Origin: Kriegella aquimaris | Lineage (GTDB): Bacteria; Bacteroidota; Bacteroidia; Flavobacteriales; Flavobacteriaceae | Reading direction: 5' to 3' | DNA: 64,000 bases | Assembly (NCBI RefSeq): GCF_900103215.1 | Contig: NZ_FNGV01000018.1 | Span: 1-64,000, forward strand | Shown here: positions 42,783-51,369 of the stretch, piece by piece | Layout: every line of letters starts with the position of its first letter | Position numbering within the stretch: the first letter of the stretch is position 1 | Notes under the pieces: generated by a model | What the model was told of the DNA's origin: nothing | Databases searched by the model: none | Seen by the model: only the letters and a program-made list of their open reading frames with translations | Translations under genes and position numbers: made by a program

Positions 42783-43703
42783 ATGTATTTCAACGGTAAA
42801 AAATTTTATCTTCAACCTATGAAGAATATAGATTTAAAGGATTTTAAGGTCGAAAAAGTAATAAAGTTGGACGATTATCCTACATCGGGAACGTTGAAGG
42901 CATCTGAGAAGAAGCTTAAAAAAGAACTCGAAGATATCAGGGAAAAGCTGGGTGATTTTCAAGATACCCTTTATGCCCATGCTAAATATAGTGTGCTTGT
43001 ATGTCTTCAAGGAATGGATACTGCAGGTAAAGACAGTCTTATTCGTGAGGTTTTCAAAGATTTTAATGTCCGCGGTGTAGTGGTGCATAGTTTTAAGGTG
43101 CCCACCGAGCTTGAGCGTAAACATGATTATTTATGGCGTCATTATATTGCCTTACCAGCCAAAGGCAAGTTTGGTGTTTTTAATCGCACGCATTATGAAA
43201 ATGTTTTGGTGACTAGGGTGCACCCTGAATATATTATGGGTGAGAATATTCCCGGTATTCATAGTGTAGCTGATATTGATGAAAATTTTTGGGAGAAACG
43301 CTTTGTGCAAATCAATAATTTCGAACGGCACTTAGCCCAAAATGGAACTATCATCTTCAAGTTTTTTCTACACATTTCCAAAGAAGAACAACGGCAGAGA
43401 TTGCTCAGAAGATTAGATTTAAAGAGAAAAAATTGGAAATTTTCCCCCGGTGACCTAAAAGAGCGCAAATTATGGGACGACTATCAAAACTGCTATGAAG
43501 ATGCTATAAACCACACTTCAAAACCCCATGCCCCGTGGTTCGTAATTCCTTCAGACAATAAAGAAGAAGCCAGAGTCATTGTGGCTTCCATTTTGCTAGA
43601 AGCGTTAAAAAAATACAAAGATATAGCTGAACCTGAACTTGATGAAAAAATAAAGGCTAATTTGGAGACCTATAAACAACAATTGGAAACCAAAGAACTA
43701 TGA
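42783..43703 (+). CDS. Polyphosphate kinase 2 family protein
   Basis: 306 residues from ATG 42783; an internal ATG at 42819 (MKNIDLKDFKVEK) is a fully plausible alternative. PPK2 enzymes move phosphate between polyphosphate and nucleotides. Walker A-like CLQGMDTAGKDSL, Walker B-like VFNRTHYENVL and lid-module RLLRRLDLKRKNWKF are visible. The compact single domain is class I/III-like, so ADP, AMP or GDP may be acceptors; sequence reading does not decide this. Its stop overlaps the start of the peptidase gene by 4 nt. Confidence 0.92.
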   Translation: MYFNGKKFYLQPMKNIDLKDFKVEKVIKLDDYPTSGTLKASEKKLKKELEDIREKLGDFQDTLYAHAKYSVLVCLQGMDTAGKDSLIREVFKDFNVRGVVVHSFKVPTELERKHDYLWRHYIALPAKGKFGVFNRTHYENVLVTRVHPEYIMGENIPGIHSVADIDENFWEKRFVQINNFERHLAQNGTIIFKFFLHISKEEQRQRLLRRLDLKRKNWKFSPGDLKERKLWDDYQNCYEDAINHTSKPHAPWFVIPSDNKEEARVIVASILLEALKKYKDIAEPELDEKIKANLETYKQQLETKEL

Positions 43704-45097
43704 TCAAGAAGTTATTTCTTTTATTTCTTTTGACCTGTTGGTCCGGTATTGCGCAGAGCGAAGATCAAAAACAGATAAAGGCACTTTATGAAGCTGCGTT
43801 GACCGAAGGCAAGGCCCATGATTGGTTGAATCATCTATCAAATCAAATAGGAGGTAGGCTTTCTGGATCAATACAGGCCCAACGCGCGGTCGATTATACG
43901 AAGGCGCAATTAGATTTACTAGGTTTAGATCGGGTCTGGCTCCAGCCCGTCATGGTTCCTAAATGGGTACGCGGAACACCTGAGTTTGCTTATTTGGAAA
44001 CTGTACCTGGCATGTCTACCAATGTTCCTATTTGTGCTTTAGGAGGTTCTGTTGCGACGCCTTTGGGCGGATTGAAGGCCGAAGTAATCGAAGTGAAAGG
44101 TGTCGAAGAATTAAAAGCATTGGGCAACGCTAAAATATCGGGAAAAATTGTTTTCTATAATAGACCTATGGACCCCACCTTGATCAATACCTATGCTGCA
44201 TACTCTGGTTGCGTTGATCAAAGATATTCAGGTGCCGAGGAAGCAGCTAAATATGGCGCGGTAGGCGTTATAGTCCGATCTATGAGTCTAAGGCTTGATG
44301 ATTATCCACATACGGGGGCTATGAGTTATGGTGATACTCCGGTGAACCAACGTATTCCTGCTGCGGCAATTAGCACCAAAGGAGCGAACTTATTGAGCGC
44401 AACGCTTGAATTGAGTCCCAATACCCAATTTTATTTCAAACAAAATTGTCGACAGCTAGAAGATGTTCAATCTTACAATGTGGTTGGTGAGATACGCGGC
44501 AGTACTTATCCTGAGGAAATTATGATGGTGGGCGGACATTTAGATTCTTGGGATCTTGGCGACGGTTCCCATGACGATGGGGCCGGCTGTGTGCAGAGCA
44601 TGGATGTATTGCGTTTGTTAAAAAAGACGGGTTATAAGCCCCAACGAACATTGCGAGTGGTTTTGTTCATGAACGAGGAAAACGGACTTCGAGGAGGTAA
44701 CAAATACGCCCAATTGGCAAAAGAAAAAGGTGAGAAACATATATTTGCCTTGGAAAGTGACGCTGGTGGTTTTACCCCAAGGGGATTCTCATTCGATTGT
44801 TCAGATGCTAATTTTGAAAAAGTACAAAGTTGGAAAGAACTTTTTGAGCCATATTTGATTCATCTATTTGTAAAAGGGGGAAGTGGTGCCGATATTGGTC
44901 CATTGAAAAACGATGACATGGTCTTGGCAGGTCTTCGGCCAGATTCGCAACGTTATTTTGACCATCACCATGCCGAGAACGATACCTTCGAACATGTAAA
45001 TAAACGTGAATTGGAATTAGGGGCGGCCACTATGGCAAGCTTGGTTTACTTATTTGATAAGTACGGTATTGTTCCTCCGAAAAAAATTAAGGGATAA
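43700..45097 (+). CDS. Exported M28-family metallopeptidase (carboxypeptidase Q-like)
   Basis: 465 residues with a signal peptide (about 1-18). A PA insert (about 120-230, [12 protein letters not shown] ... [10 protein letters not shown]) interrupts the peptidase. Zinc ligands are in [20 protein letters not shown] (His, Asp), NEENGLRGG (Glu pair), ESDAGG (Asp) and [10 protein letters not shown] (His). The co-catalytic di-zinc site looks intact. It likely trims peptides in the periplasm. The start overlaps ppk2 (ATGA), though the two jobs have no obvious relation. Confidence 0.93.
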   Translation: MIKKLFLLFLLTCWSGIAQSEDQKQIKALYEAALTEGKAHDWLNHLSNQIGGRLSGSIQAQRAVDYTKAQLDLLGLDRVWLQPVMVPKWVRGTPEFAYLETVPGMSTNVPICALGGSVATPLGGLKAEVIEVKGVEELKALGNAKISGKIVFYNRPMDPTLINTYAAYSGCVDQRYSGAEEAAKYGAVGVIVRSMSLRLDDYPHTGAMSYGDTPVNQRIPAAAISTKGANLLSATLELSPNTQFYFKQNCRQLEDVQSYNVVGEIRGSTYPEEIMMVGGHLDSWDLGDGSHDDGAGCVQSMDVLRLLKKTGYKPQRTLRVVLFMNEENGLRGGNKYAQLAKEKGEKHIFALESDAGGFTPRGFSFDCSDANFEKVQSWKELFEPYLIHLFVKGGSGADIGPLKNDDMVLAGLRPDSQRYFDHHHAENDTFEHVNKRELELGAATMASLVYLFDKYGIVPPKKIKG

Positions 45098-45228
45098 TAT
45101 ATTTTCTTTTTTTCAAGGTTTGTAAGAATTTCAAGGCGCCAAATAATTGGTACCATGGTGCTATTTTGGTCCGTGTCAGCATTTTTCAAAACCTGCTGCG
45201 GTCAACTCACAAACTCCGAACAAAATTG

Positions 45229-45236
45229 TATATTTG
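45229..45236 (+). promoter_or_regulatory. -7 box for the PPIase fusion gene
   Basis: TATATTTG, 13 nt before the ATG at 45250. It falls inside the longer reading frame that begins at 45166, which argues for the downstream ATG. Confidence 0.55.
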
Positions 45237-45249
45237 CAGCTCACAAAAA

Positions 45250-46191
45250 ATGAGTAAAATGCAAGACGGAATCTACGCAAAATTCAATACCTCGAAAGGG
45301 GAAATCTTGGTCAAATTAACCCATGACAAAACTCCGGGAACGGTAGGTAACTTTGTGGCACTTGCCGAGGGGAACCAAGAAAATACTGCAAAATCGAAAG
45401 GAGAGCCTTATTACGATGGTTTAAAATTTCATAGGGTGATACCTGATTTTATGGTTCAGGGAGGATGTCCTCAAGGAACGGGAACGGGAGATGCCGGTTA
45501 TAAATTCGATGATGAGTTTCATCCTGATTTAAAGCATGACGTACCAGGCGTACTTTCAATGGCCAATGCCGGACCGGGGACCAACGGAAGCCAGTTTTTT
45601 ATCACGCACGTACCTACACCGTGGTTAGACAATAAACATAGTGTTTTTGGACGGGTAGAAAATGGGCAGGAAATAGTTGATGCCATTGCTCAAGGCGATG
45701 CCATTGAGTCTCTTGAGATTATACGCGTAGGCGAGGAAGCTGAAAATTGGGATGCTAAAAAGGCGTTCGAGACATTTAAGAATTCGGGAAAAGAGCGATT
45801 GGCCGAAGAAAAAGCGAAACAAGCTGCCGAACTTGATAAGGTTGCTGCTGGGTTTGATGAAACCGAAAGCGGACTTCGTTATAAAATCATTCAGAAGGGC
45901 GCGGGTGCCAAAGCTGAAAAAGGACAAAAGGTTTCTGTACATTATGAAGGATCTTTGTTAAACGGACAAGTGTTCGATTCTTCTTATAAAAGAAATCAGC
46001 CCATTGATTTTCAATTGGGTGTTGGACAAGTAATACGAGGTTGGGACGAGGGAATCTCCCTTCTTGAAGTAGGTGATAAGGCACGTTTTGTTATTCCTTC
46101 CGACTTAGCTTATGGCAGTGCAGGAGCTGGAGGGGTTATTCCTCCGGATGCAACATTGATTTTCGATGTAGAATTAATGAACGTCGGCTAG
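45250..46191 (+). CDS. Cyclophilin-FKBP fusion peptidyl-prolyl isomerase
   Basis: 313 residues from ATG 45250; the upstream extension encodes a promoter and no signal. Cyclophilin domain (about 1-165): [37 protein letters not shown] (catalytic loop) and [13 protein letters not shown] charged helix linker (165-205, [18 protein letters not shown]) leads to an FKBP domain (about 208-313): [38 protein letters not shown] and [16 protein letters not shown]. No signal peptide, so cytosolic. Dual-family immunophilins of this order are known in some bacteria. Confidence 0.95.
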   Translation: MSKMQDGIYAKFNTSKGEILVKLTHDKTPGTVGNFVALAEGNQENTAKSKGEPYYDGLKFHRVIPDFMVQGGCPQGTGTGDAGYKFDDEFHPDLKHDVPGVLSMANAGPGTNGSQFFITHVPTPWLDNKHSVFGRVENGQEIVDAIAQGDAIESLEIIRVGEEAENWDAKKAFETFKNSGKERLAEEKAKQAAELDKVAAGFDETESGLRYKIIQKGAGAKAEKGQKVSVHYEGSLLNGQVFDSSYKRNQPIDFQLGVGQVIRGWDEGISLLEVGDKARFVIPSDLAYGSAGAGGVIPPDATLIFDVELMNVG

Positions 46192-46214
46192 ATTTATATG
46201 CGTTTGAAATAAAC

Positions 46215-46246
46215 AACCGTTTTGATATATCAAAGCGGTTTTTTTG
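46215..46246 (+). terminator. Terminator of the PPIase fusion gene
   Basis: AACCGTTTTGA (46215-46225) and TCAAAGCGGTT (46230-46240 region) pair with one G-T, followed by a T-run. About 25 nt after the stop. Confidence 0.85.
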
Positions 46247-46343
46247 TGCCTTAGTTTTAAACGGTTTGCAATTGACCTATGTCTTTTAGAGTAAGATATT
46301 TGTAAGAATATTAGTTAAGTAACCTAGAATCGGGGGGTGTGTA

Positions 46344-46427
46344 CTATCGTGGAGTGTTGATGCTGAAAATCAAGAGGAGAATATTGACGATTACTAAGAA
46401 TAGTAAAATTCCAAAAAAAGGAAGCAT
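46344..46427 (-). CDS. Single-span micro-protein (27 aa), N15 family member c
   Basis: ATG at 46427, 27 codons, reading MLPFFGILLFLVIVNILL and ending FSINTPR. Almost the whole chain is one membrane span, with a short basic end. It shares 15 or more of its first 20 positions in type, and F4, F5, G6, L8, L9, L11 and N15 exactly, with the 30-residue micro-protein encoded 99 nt upstream on the same strand. No family in the databases I remember. The paralogous pair argues against chance. Confidence 0.65.
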   Translation of the reverse strand: MLPFFGILLFLVIVNILLLIFSINTPR

Positions 46428-46453
46428 AGAAAAAAAATTATATGGTTTCAAAG

Positions 46454-46468
46454 GGATGGTATCCATCC
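46454..46468. promoter_or_regulatory. Perfect dyad between two micro-protein genes
   Basis: GGATGG-TAT-CCATCC, a 6-bp perfect dyad with a 3-nt centre, lying 26 nt upstream of the 27-aa micro-protein ATG. It could be an operator, or a small hairpin without a T-run. No known site matched. Confidence 0.35.
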
Positions 46469-46517
46469 ACCTATAAAACAACCGACATATAATAAACCCT
46501 ACCTTTTATCGATAAAG

Positions 46518-46535
46518 CCCCGAAAATTAACGGGG
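46518..46535 (-). terminator. Hairpin at the end of the 30-aa micro-protein gene
   Basis: CCCCG (46518-46522) and CGGGG (46531-46535) form a 5-bp stem that overlaps the gene's stop. On the minus strand it is followed by ctttatcg, a weak T-run, so termination may be partial and both micro-protein genes may be transcribed together. Confidence 0.45.
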
Positions 46536-46619
46536 ATTCTTGCGGGCCGGCACACTGACGACCAATAAGACTATATTGATAACAAGTAAAACTAAAAGTA
46601 CTCCAAAGAAAGTTAGCAT
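46527..46619 (-). CDS. Single-span micro-protein (30 aa), N15 family member d
   Basis: ATG at 46619, 30 codons, beginning MLTFFGVLLVLLVINIVLL and ending PARKNPR. A single span runs from residue 2 to about 22; the short basic tail should remain in the cytosol. F4, F5, G6, L8, L9, L11 and N15 agree with the 27-aa neighbour, and F4, L8, L11, N15 also with members near 29.4 and 30.0 kb. A TAATTTTG box is found about 95 nt upstream. Function unknown. Confidence 0.68.
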   Translation of the reverse strand: MLTFFGVLLVLLVINIVLLVVSVPARKNPR

Positions 46620-46714
46620 GGCTATAATGGTTAATCAACTGGTTAACGTGGGGAAAACGTTTTTGTTTTACTTGTAGATGTTTTTTTTATATAATGGTTG
46701 CGTTGAAAGTTGAA

Positions 46715-46722
46715 CAAAATTA
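46715..46722 (-). promoter_or_regulatory. -7 box for the micro-protein pair
   Basis: TAATTTTG on the minus strand, 95 nt before the ATG at 46619. The box sequence equals that of the 59-aa micro-protein at 29561-29568. Confidence 0.4.
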
Positions 46723-46764
46723 CAAAAAAGTATCTTATTTCCTACATTTAGGTAAAATAAGTGC

Positions 46765-46796
46765 AAAAAAAACCCCGACTTAGAAGTCAGGGTTTT
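46765..46796 (-). terminator. Terminator of the cold-shock gene
   Basis: AAAACCC-C-GACTT (46769-46781) and AAGTC-A-GGGTTTT (46784-46796) pair with one mismatch; on the minus strand a T-run (46772-46765) follows. It lies 24 nt after the csp stop. Confidence 0.85.
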
Positions 46797-46819
46797 ACTA
46801 TAAAAAAGTTTATGCGTAC

Positions 46820-47014
46820 CTAGTCAATTACCTTCACATTTACGGCGTTTAATCCTTTTTTACCTTGTTGTAGTTCAAATTCTACAACATCACCTTCACG
46901 AATTTCATCGATCAAACCAGAAATGTGTACAAAGTGATCTTCGCTTGAACCATCTTCAGTAATAAAACCATAACCTTTGGAATCATTGAAGAATTTTACT
47001 GTTCCTTTACTCAT
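46820..47014 (-). CDS. Cold-shock domain protein
   Basis: 64 residues, one OB-fold cold-shock domain. RNP1 is KGYGFIT (about 13-19) and RNP2 is HFVHISGL (27-34, VFVHxS type). It binds single-stranded RNA or DNA and acts as an RNA chaperone. EFELQQGKKGLNAVNVKVI completes the fold. A -7 box TATATTTG lies 31 nt upstream. The 5' region is not long enough to judge a cold-shock leader. Csp paralogues are many in this group, so I give no gene letter. Confidence 0.96.
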   Translation of the reverse strand: MSKGTVKFFNDSKGYGFITEDGSSEDHFVHISGLIDEIREGDVVEFELQQGKKGLNAVNVKVID

Positions 47015-47045
47015 AATAGAAAATTAAATATTAAAAATTAAAGCG

Positions 47046-47053
47046 CAAATATA
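47046..47053 (-). promoter_or_regulatory. -7 box for the cold-shock gene
   Basis: TATATTTG on the minus strand, 31 nt before the csp ATG at 47014. No well-placed TTG is visible. Confidence 0.5.
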
Positions 47054-47201
47054 GTGTTAAAATTTTTAATTGCATGATTTTTTGGAAGTTATATTTCTGT
47101 AAAGATGATGTTAAGTGCAAATATTCTTAAATTTTGGTTTACTCCATTAGGTGCTTACATCATCGGTAAAAGGTGATTTTTTAGGGTTAAGGTGCTTAAA
47201 T

Positions 47202-47591
47202 TTAACTATCGGGAGCCAGTAATTTTTTTACCGAATTGGTAATTCCTTTTGCATCTAGAGTTATTATGGCAGTCGCTAGGGTTAAAACTGAAGTGGCCCT
47301 GTCCAGTACTTTTTGAACCCCTACCAATTTTTTATAGAGCTTTTTGGTTTCTAATGTTATGGTGTTAATTTGGGCCAATGACGTGGCAGCATCATCTAAG
47401 ACCAAAATGGCAGATTGGGTATAGAGCTCCGTCGTATGTGATAATGTCTGGGCGTGTAGTTCCTTGAGCCTTAGATTTTCTTCATTGGTAAGGTTTTCAA
47501 AGTTCTCGTAGCGATAATCGCCCAGAGCATTGGCCATATGTGCAAAATCATCGGCTAGGCGCTTTACTTGTTCGGCAGTCAATTTTCCCAT
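47202..47591 (-). CDS. Hypothetical helical protein paired with a lipoprotein
   Basis: 129 residues, no signal peptide, almost all helical with heptad-like spacing (LKELHAQTLSHTTELYTQSAILVL, TLETKKLYKKLVGVQKVL). A later segment, ATSVLTLATAIITLDAKGI, is mildly hydrophobic and might be membrane associated. The ATG (47591) starts 2 nt after the lipoprotein gene's stop, so the two form an operon. The family is not known to me. A helical partner of the lipoprotein's coiled coils is the simplest reading. Confidence 0.65.
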   Translation of the reverse strand: MGKLTAEQVKRLADDFAHMANALGDYRYENFENLTNEENLRLKELHAQTLSHTTELYTQSAILVLDDAATSLAQINTITLETKKLYKKLVGVQKVLDRATSVLTLATAIITLDAKGITNSVKKLLAPDS

Positions 47592-47593
47592 GG

Positions 47594-48445
47594 CTATTGA
47601 TTTTTATTGTTCAAGGAGCGTGACAAGTTTTTGAGTTGGGTGCCCTGTATAGCCAATTGCCCCTTTATCTCATCTTCGGTTAATTTGCTTATGCTGTTGT
47701 AAAGAATAGTATGACCCTCTGCAATGGTCTTTATTACTTTAGAATATGTTTCAAGTTCTTCTTGCTTTGCAGTTAATTCCGATATACGTCTGAAGTAGTC
47801 TTCGGTGAACTTCGTGCGTTCATAGATTGACAGCTCAGTATTCGATATCAGGTCAAAATAGAAGCTTTTGATACTGTTTTTTTGCACTTCCATTTTTCCT
47901 ATTAAATTGCCAGAGAGATTAAGGTCTAGAAAATGGAGCAAAGTTTGTAACGGTTCATTCGCCCGTGTCACATATTCTTTTATTTTTTTTCTTCGGTAAC
48001 CATCGGTAAACGCTCTAAGAATAATGGTAGAAATACTTGAATAGGCTTTTACATCTGTCTCTTTCAGCGATAGAGAACCATAATCTCCAGTTGCCAAGGT
48101 CTGCGTAAGTTCTTCTGTTTTGTAATTGGTAAGCTGATTTTTAGAAATATCGGTAAGGCCGTAGAAATAATCTCGGGTACTACTGTAAATCAATGTGGTA
48201 ATACTATCGGCCTTTTTATCGGCAGTACATACACAAGTCTGACCATGTATTTTTAGTTTCTCAATACCTTTTTGAAGGCATTCATCTGTGCAGTTTCTTT
48301 CAAAGTTATAGGAAAGAGCTTCGAATTTTTCAATGCCTTCGATTGAAGACTCCGAGAATTCACCAACGTGCTTTAAATTTACACAGCTCGTTGAGGTGAT
48401 GGCGGCTAGAATTAAAACAAGAATATTCGATAGTAGTTTTTGCAT
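47594..48445 (-). CDS. Hypothetical helical lipoprotein
   Basis: 283 residues with a signal ending in lipobox STSC (C21). The mature part is helical, with four cysteines clustered as NCTDEC (about 51-56) and TCVC (about 70-73), perhaps two disulfides. The C-terminal half (RRISELTAKQEELETYSKVIKTIAEGH) resembles coiled coils. No family is recognised. It leads the two-gene unit with the 129-residue protein, and the promoter is not clear. The pair may form an envelope-located structural unit. Confidence 0.68.
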   Translation of the reverse strand: MQKLLSNILVLILAAITSTSCVNLKHVGEFSESSIEGIEKFEALSYNFERNCTDECLQKGIEKLKIHGQTCVCTADKKADSITTLIYSSTRDYFYGLTDISKNQLTNYKTEELTQTLATGDYGSLSLKETDVKAYSSISTIILRAFTDGYRRKKIKEYVTRANEPLQTLLHFLDLNLSGNLIGKMEVQKNSIKSFYFDLISNTELSIYERTKFTEDYFRRISELTAKQEELETYSKVIKTIAEGHTILYNSISKLTEDEIKGQLAIQGTQLKNLSRSLNNKNQ

Positions 48446-48570
48446 GAAAGTGCTTGTATAGAAGTTGGCAACATCAATTGTTACAATTTAAAAATAAAGC
48501 TGCACTTTTCTTACATAACATCTAAAAAATTAGGGTGCGTTGTTTGTGCGTTGATGAAAAAAAGGCAAAA

Positions 48571-48600
48571 AAAAACCTCCCATATTCAAGGGAGGTTTTT
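48571..48600 (-). terminator. Terminator of the peroxiredoxin gene
   Basis: AAAAACCTCCC (48571-48581) and GGGAGGTTTTT (48590-48600) form an 11-bp stem with 8-nt loop; on the minus strand a T-run follows. 22 nt after the stop. Confidence 0.9.
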
Positions 48601-48621
48601 AATAAATTATTTTCCGTACGA

Positions 48622-49260
48622 CTATGCGGTCGGATCCGGAGTCATTCGCAAGTAAGGTTTAATTTCTTTAACGCCTTTTGAGAACATTTGTTTCGCATCT
48701 TCGGTTGAAATCGCTGGGCTAACTACGACATCTTCACCATTTTTCCAATTAGCTGGTGTCGCCACTTTATGGTTTGCCGTTAATTGCAACGAGTCGATTA
48801 CGCGTAAAAGTTCGTAAAAATTACGACCTGTCGAGGCAGGGTATGTAATCATCAATTTTACCGTTTTGTCAGGTGCAATAATAAATACCGAACGTACCGT
48901 AAGACTATTGTCCGCTTTTGGGTGAATCATGTCATAGAGGTCAGAAACCTTTTTATCCTCATCGGCAATAATCGGAAAGTTTACCTTGGTATGCTCAACT
49001 TCATTAATGTCTTTTATCCACTCGTTATGTGATGCGGCCCCATCAACACTTAACGCCAACATTTTTACATTGCGTTTGTCAAAATCATCCTTAAATTTTG
49101 CCGCAGTACCTAATTCGGTAGTACATACCGGTGTGAAATCAGCAGGATGCGAAAATAAAATACCCCAGCTGTCACCGAGATAGTCATATAAATTTATCAT
49201 TCCTACGGAACTGTCAGCCGTGAAATCAGGGGCTTTGTCGCCCAATCGTATTGTTGCCAT
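48622..49260 (-). CDS. Peroxiredoxin (1-Cys, Prx6 type)
   Basis: 212 residues. It reduces H2O2 and organic hydroperoxides in the cytosol. The peroxidatic Cys is C46 in FTPVCTTELG, with catalytic Arg in LTVRSVFIIAPD. The C-terminal half (LRVIDSLQLTANHKVATPANW and GEDVVV) is the Prx6 extension. No resolving cysteine is present, so a 1-Cys cycle needing an external thiol is likely. A TAATTTTG box is found 35 nt upstream; no OxyR site was recognised. Confidence 0.95.
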   Translation of the reverse strand: MATIRLGDKAPDFTADSSVGMINLYDYLGDSWGILFSHPADFTPVCTTELGTAAKFKDDFDKRNVKMLALSVDGAASHNEWIKDINEVEHTKVNFPIIADEDKKVSDLYDMIHPKADNSLTVRSVFIIAPDKTVKLMITYPASTGRNFYELLRVIDSLQLTANHKVATPANWKNGEDVVVSPAISTEDAKQMFSKGVKEIKPYLRMTPDPTA

Positions 49261-49295
49261 AGTCGTATTGTTTAAATGGATTAATTGTTATCCTA

Positions 49296-49303
49296 CAAAA
49301 TTA
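49296..49303 (-). promoter_or_regulatory. -7 box for the peroxiredoxin gene
   Basis: TAATTTTG on the minus strand, 35 nt upstream of the ATG at 49260. No clear -33. Confidence 0.4.
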
Positions 49304-49442
49304 GTAGATTAAGTGGAAAATACTTCATTTTAAGGTTAAAAATGTATTAAAATTTACTTCTCCCTATTTTCATATTTGTGTGCCATAGCGATAGATTGGA
49401 GATTTTTTAAATATGTTGGTAGAACTTCATTAATTTTAGGTC

Positions 49443-49988
49443 ATGAGAAACAATACCTTAGAAGAACTTCGCTATCCTATCGGTCATTTTGCTATGCCCG
49501 ATGACATCACAGACCTAGAAGTGAAAGATTGGTTAGCACAATTGGAAGCATTGCCCATAGTGTTGGAAGATTTGGTCAAAAACCTTTCCGAAACACAGTT
49601 GGATACACCGTATCGACCTGGTGGGTGGACGGTTCGCCAGGTAGTGCACCACATAGCAGATAGCCACCACCATAGTTACATTCGTTTCAAGTGGGCGCTT
49701 ACTGAAAACAAACCTATTATTAAGGCGTATGACGAAAAGGTATGGGCCAGTTTAGAAGATGCCGTTTCTGCCCCGATAGAACTGTCGATTGCCCATATAA
49801 AAAGCATTCATGCAAAACTGGTTTATCTGCTAGGGAGTCTGCGGGATGACGATTTAGAAAAAGTGTATATTCACCCCGATGGAAATGTGAAAGTTTCGGT
49901 GAAAGAGAATATTGGAAGATATGCATGGCACGGCAATCACCATTGTGCACATATTGAAAGACTGATACGCAGGGAAGGTTGGGTTTAA
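49443..49988 (+). CDS. DinB/YfiT-family putative metal-dependent thiol transferase
   Basis: 181 residues. DinB four-helix bundle. Metal-site histidines are in RQVVHHIADSHHHSY (about 65-79) and RYAWHGNHHCAHIERL (about 158-173). RYPIGHFAMPDDIT and RPGGWTVRQVVHH are typical of the YfiT subfamily, which includes bacillithiol S-transferase-like enzymes. Whether this organism makes bacillithiol cannot be told. Convergent with the thioredoxin-like gene, 41 nt apart. Confidence 0.87.
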   Translation: MRNNTLEELRYPIGHFAMPDDITDLEVKDWLAQLEALPIVLEDLVKNLSETQLDTPYRPGGWTVRQVVHHIADSHHHSYIRFKWALTENKPIIKAYDEKVWASLEDAVSAPIELSIAHIKSIHAKLVYLLGSLRDDDLEKVYIHPDGNVKVSVKENIGRYAWHGNHHCAHIERLIRREGWV

Positions 49989-50029
49989 CACCCGATAGGC
50001 CCAAAATTCAGCACTTCCTATCCCTTGGC

Positions 50030-50587
50030 TTATTTTATCCATTTGATATTACATCCGATACTTGGCTTTTGATCTGGGTTTATTTCAAGCCCTGCCAATA
50101 GGGCATCCATAGCGTTGCGTAGGTCGTATCCGTTCAGGGGAATACCATTTCCGGGTCTCGAATCGTCCAATTGTCCCCGGTATACCAGTTTTAAATCCTT
50201 ATCGAATAAATAAAAATCAGGGGTGCATGCCGCATCGTACGATCGGGCTACTTCTTGGCTTTTGTCATACAAATAAGGAAATGTATAGCCCTCCTCTTGG
50301 GCAGTTCGCGCCATAAGCTCAGGAGCATCTTCCGGATAATTTTCAGCGTCATTACTGGAAATAGCAATAAAACCAATTCCCTTTGCCTGATATTTCCGTC
50401 CCAATTGAGAAATTTCTGGGTTCACATGTTTTACGAAAGGGCAGTGGTTGCAGATAAACATAACTAGCGTTCCCCTGTCTCCTTTTAAATCATGAAGGGC
50501 TTGTGTTTTTTTAGAAACGGTATCAAACAAATGAAATGATGGGGCTTGCGTTCCCAAAGGTAACATGTTGCTGGGTGTTCGTGCCAT
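50030..50587 (-). CDS. Thioredoxin-like (AhpC/TSA) family protein
   Basis: 185 residues with no signal peptide. Thioredoxin fold with motif FICNHCPF (C46, C49), a CxxC active site of an unusual NH middle that is common in this subfamily. DAACTPDFYLFD has the cis-Pro region, and later RGQLDDSRPGN follows the family pattern. C179 near the end (SIGCNIKW) may be the resolving or metal-binding Cys. A cytosolic redox protein of unproven substrate. Faces the YfiT-like gene. Confidence 0.88.
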   Translation of the reverse strand: MARTPSNMLPLGTQAPSFHLFDTVSKKTQALHDLKGDRGTLVMFICNHCPFVKHVNPEISQLGRKYQAKGIGFIAISSNDAENYPEDAPELMARTAQEEGYTFPYLYDKSQEVARSYDAACTPDFYLFDKDLKLVYRGQLDDSRPGNGIPLNGYDLRNAMDALLAGLEINPDQKPSIGCNIKWIK

Positions 50588-50806
50588 ATTTTTAATTTTA
50601 GTAACTGCTACATATGACCATCACCAATGATGGTTTTTACTAACATACGAACAAAGCGTCAGAATTAAAAGTAATTTAAAACACTTGTTTTTTTATTGCA
50701 CATTGGTTAACTTAAAGAACCCGTTTCAACGCTCCGTCCGTGACGGAATTTCTGTTTCCGAATCGGTAGAAAATGCACGCACGTATAACCTTAAATTACG
50801 CATATC

Positions 50807-51112
50807 ATGGATAATTCATACACATCATTAGCGGAGGCAATTACCAATTTACAATTAGAAGGTTTTACCGCAGATTTTAATTTATGCGATGCGGGTGTAG
50901 AAAACAAACATAAAAAAGAAGTGCACTCCGGCGATGATCTCAATGTGGTCAAGTACTATCGATTCGAGGGGATGAGTGACCCAGATGATAATACGGTATT
51001 GTACGTGATAGAGACGAACTCCGGAGAAAAAGGGCTGCTTATGGATGCTTACGGAGCTTATTCTGGCAATGTGTCAAAAGAACTAATGGACAAGCTTAAA
51101 ATGTCGAGATGA
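50807..51112 (+). CDS. Hypothetical small protein (101 aa)
   Basis: 101 residues, soluble, with alpha/beta content: an N-terminal helix (YTSLAEAITNLQLEGF), an acidic middle (DGDD-like and DPDDNTVLYVIET) and GEKGLLMDAYGAY. In flavobacterial genomes similar proteins are sometimes labelled phosphoribosylpyrophosphate synthetase, but no PRPP motif is seen here, so I do not use that name. The next 257 nt hold no gene I support. Function unknown. Confidence 0.7.
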   Translation: MDNSYTSLAEAITNLQLEGFTADFNLCDAGVENKHKKEVHSGDDLNVVKYYRFEGMSDPDDNTVLYVIETNSGEKGLLMDAYGAYSGNVSKELMDKLKMSR

Positions 51113-51369
51113 TGAAGCCTTGAGACGAATTGGATTTTTAGAAGGCCGAAATGCGCAACTTGAAAATTATTCTGATTCTTACAAATAAAACATATGAAGT
51201 GAAAAGCTACTACAAGCTGTAAAAACCTATCTAAAAAATGCACTTTCTGATCCGCAGTTAACGATTACTTCTTACTTTTCGAAAACTCAAACAATCGATT
51301 TTATGCCCGAATGTCTTATCTTGGGAGCAGCGTAAAAAAATGGGACTATCCTGTTTTAATTGTGAATAG

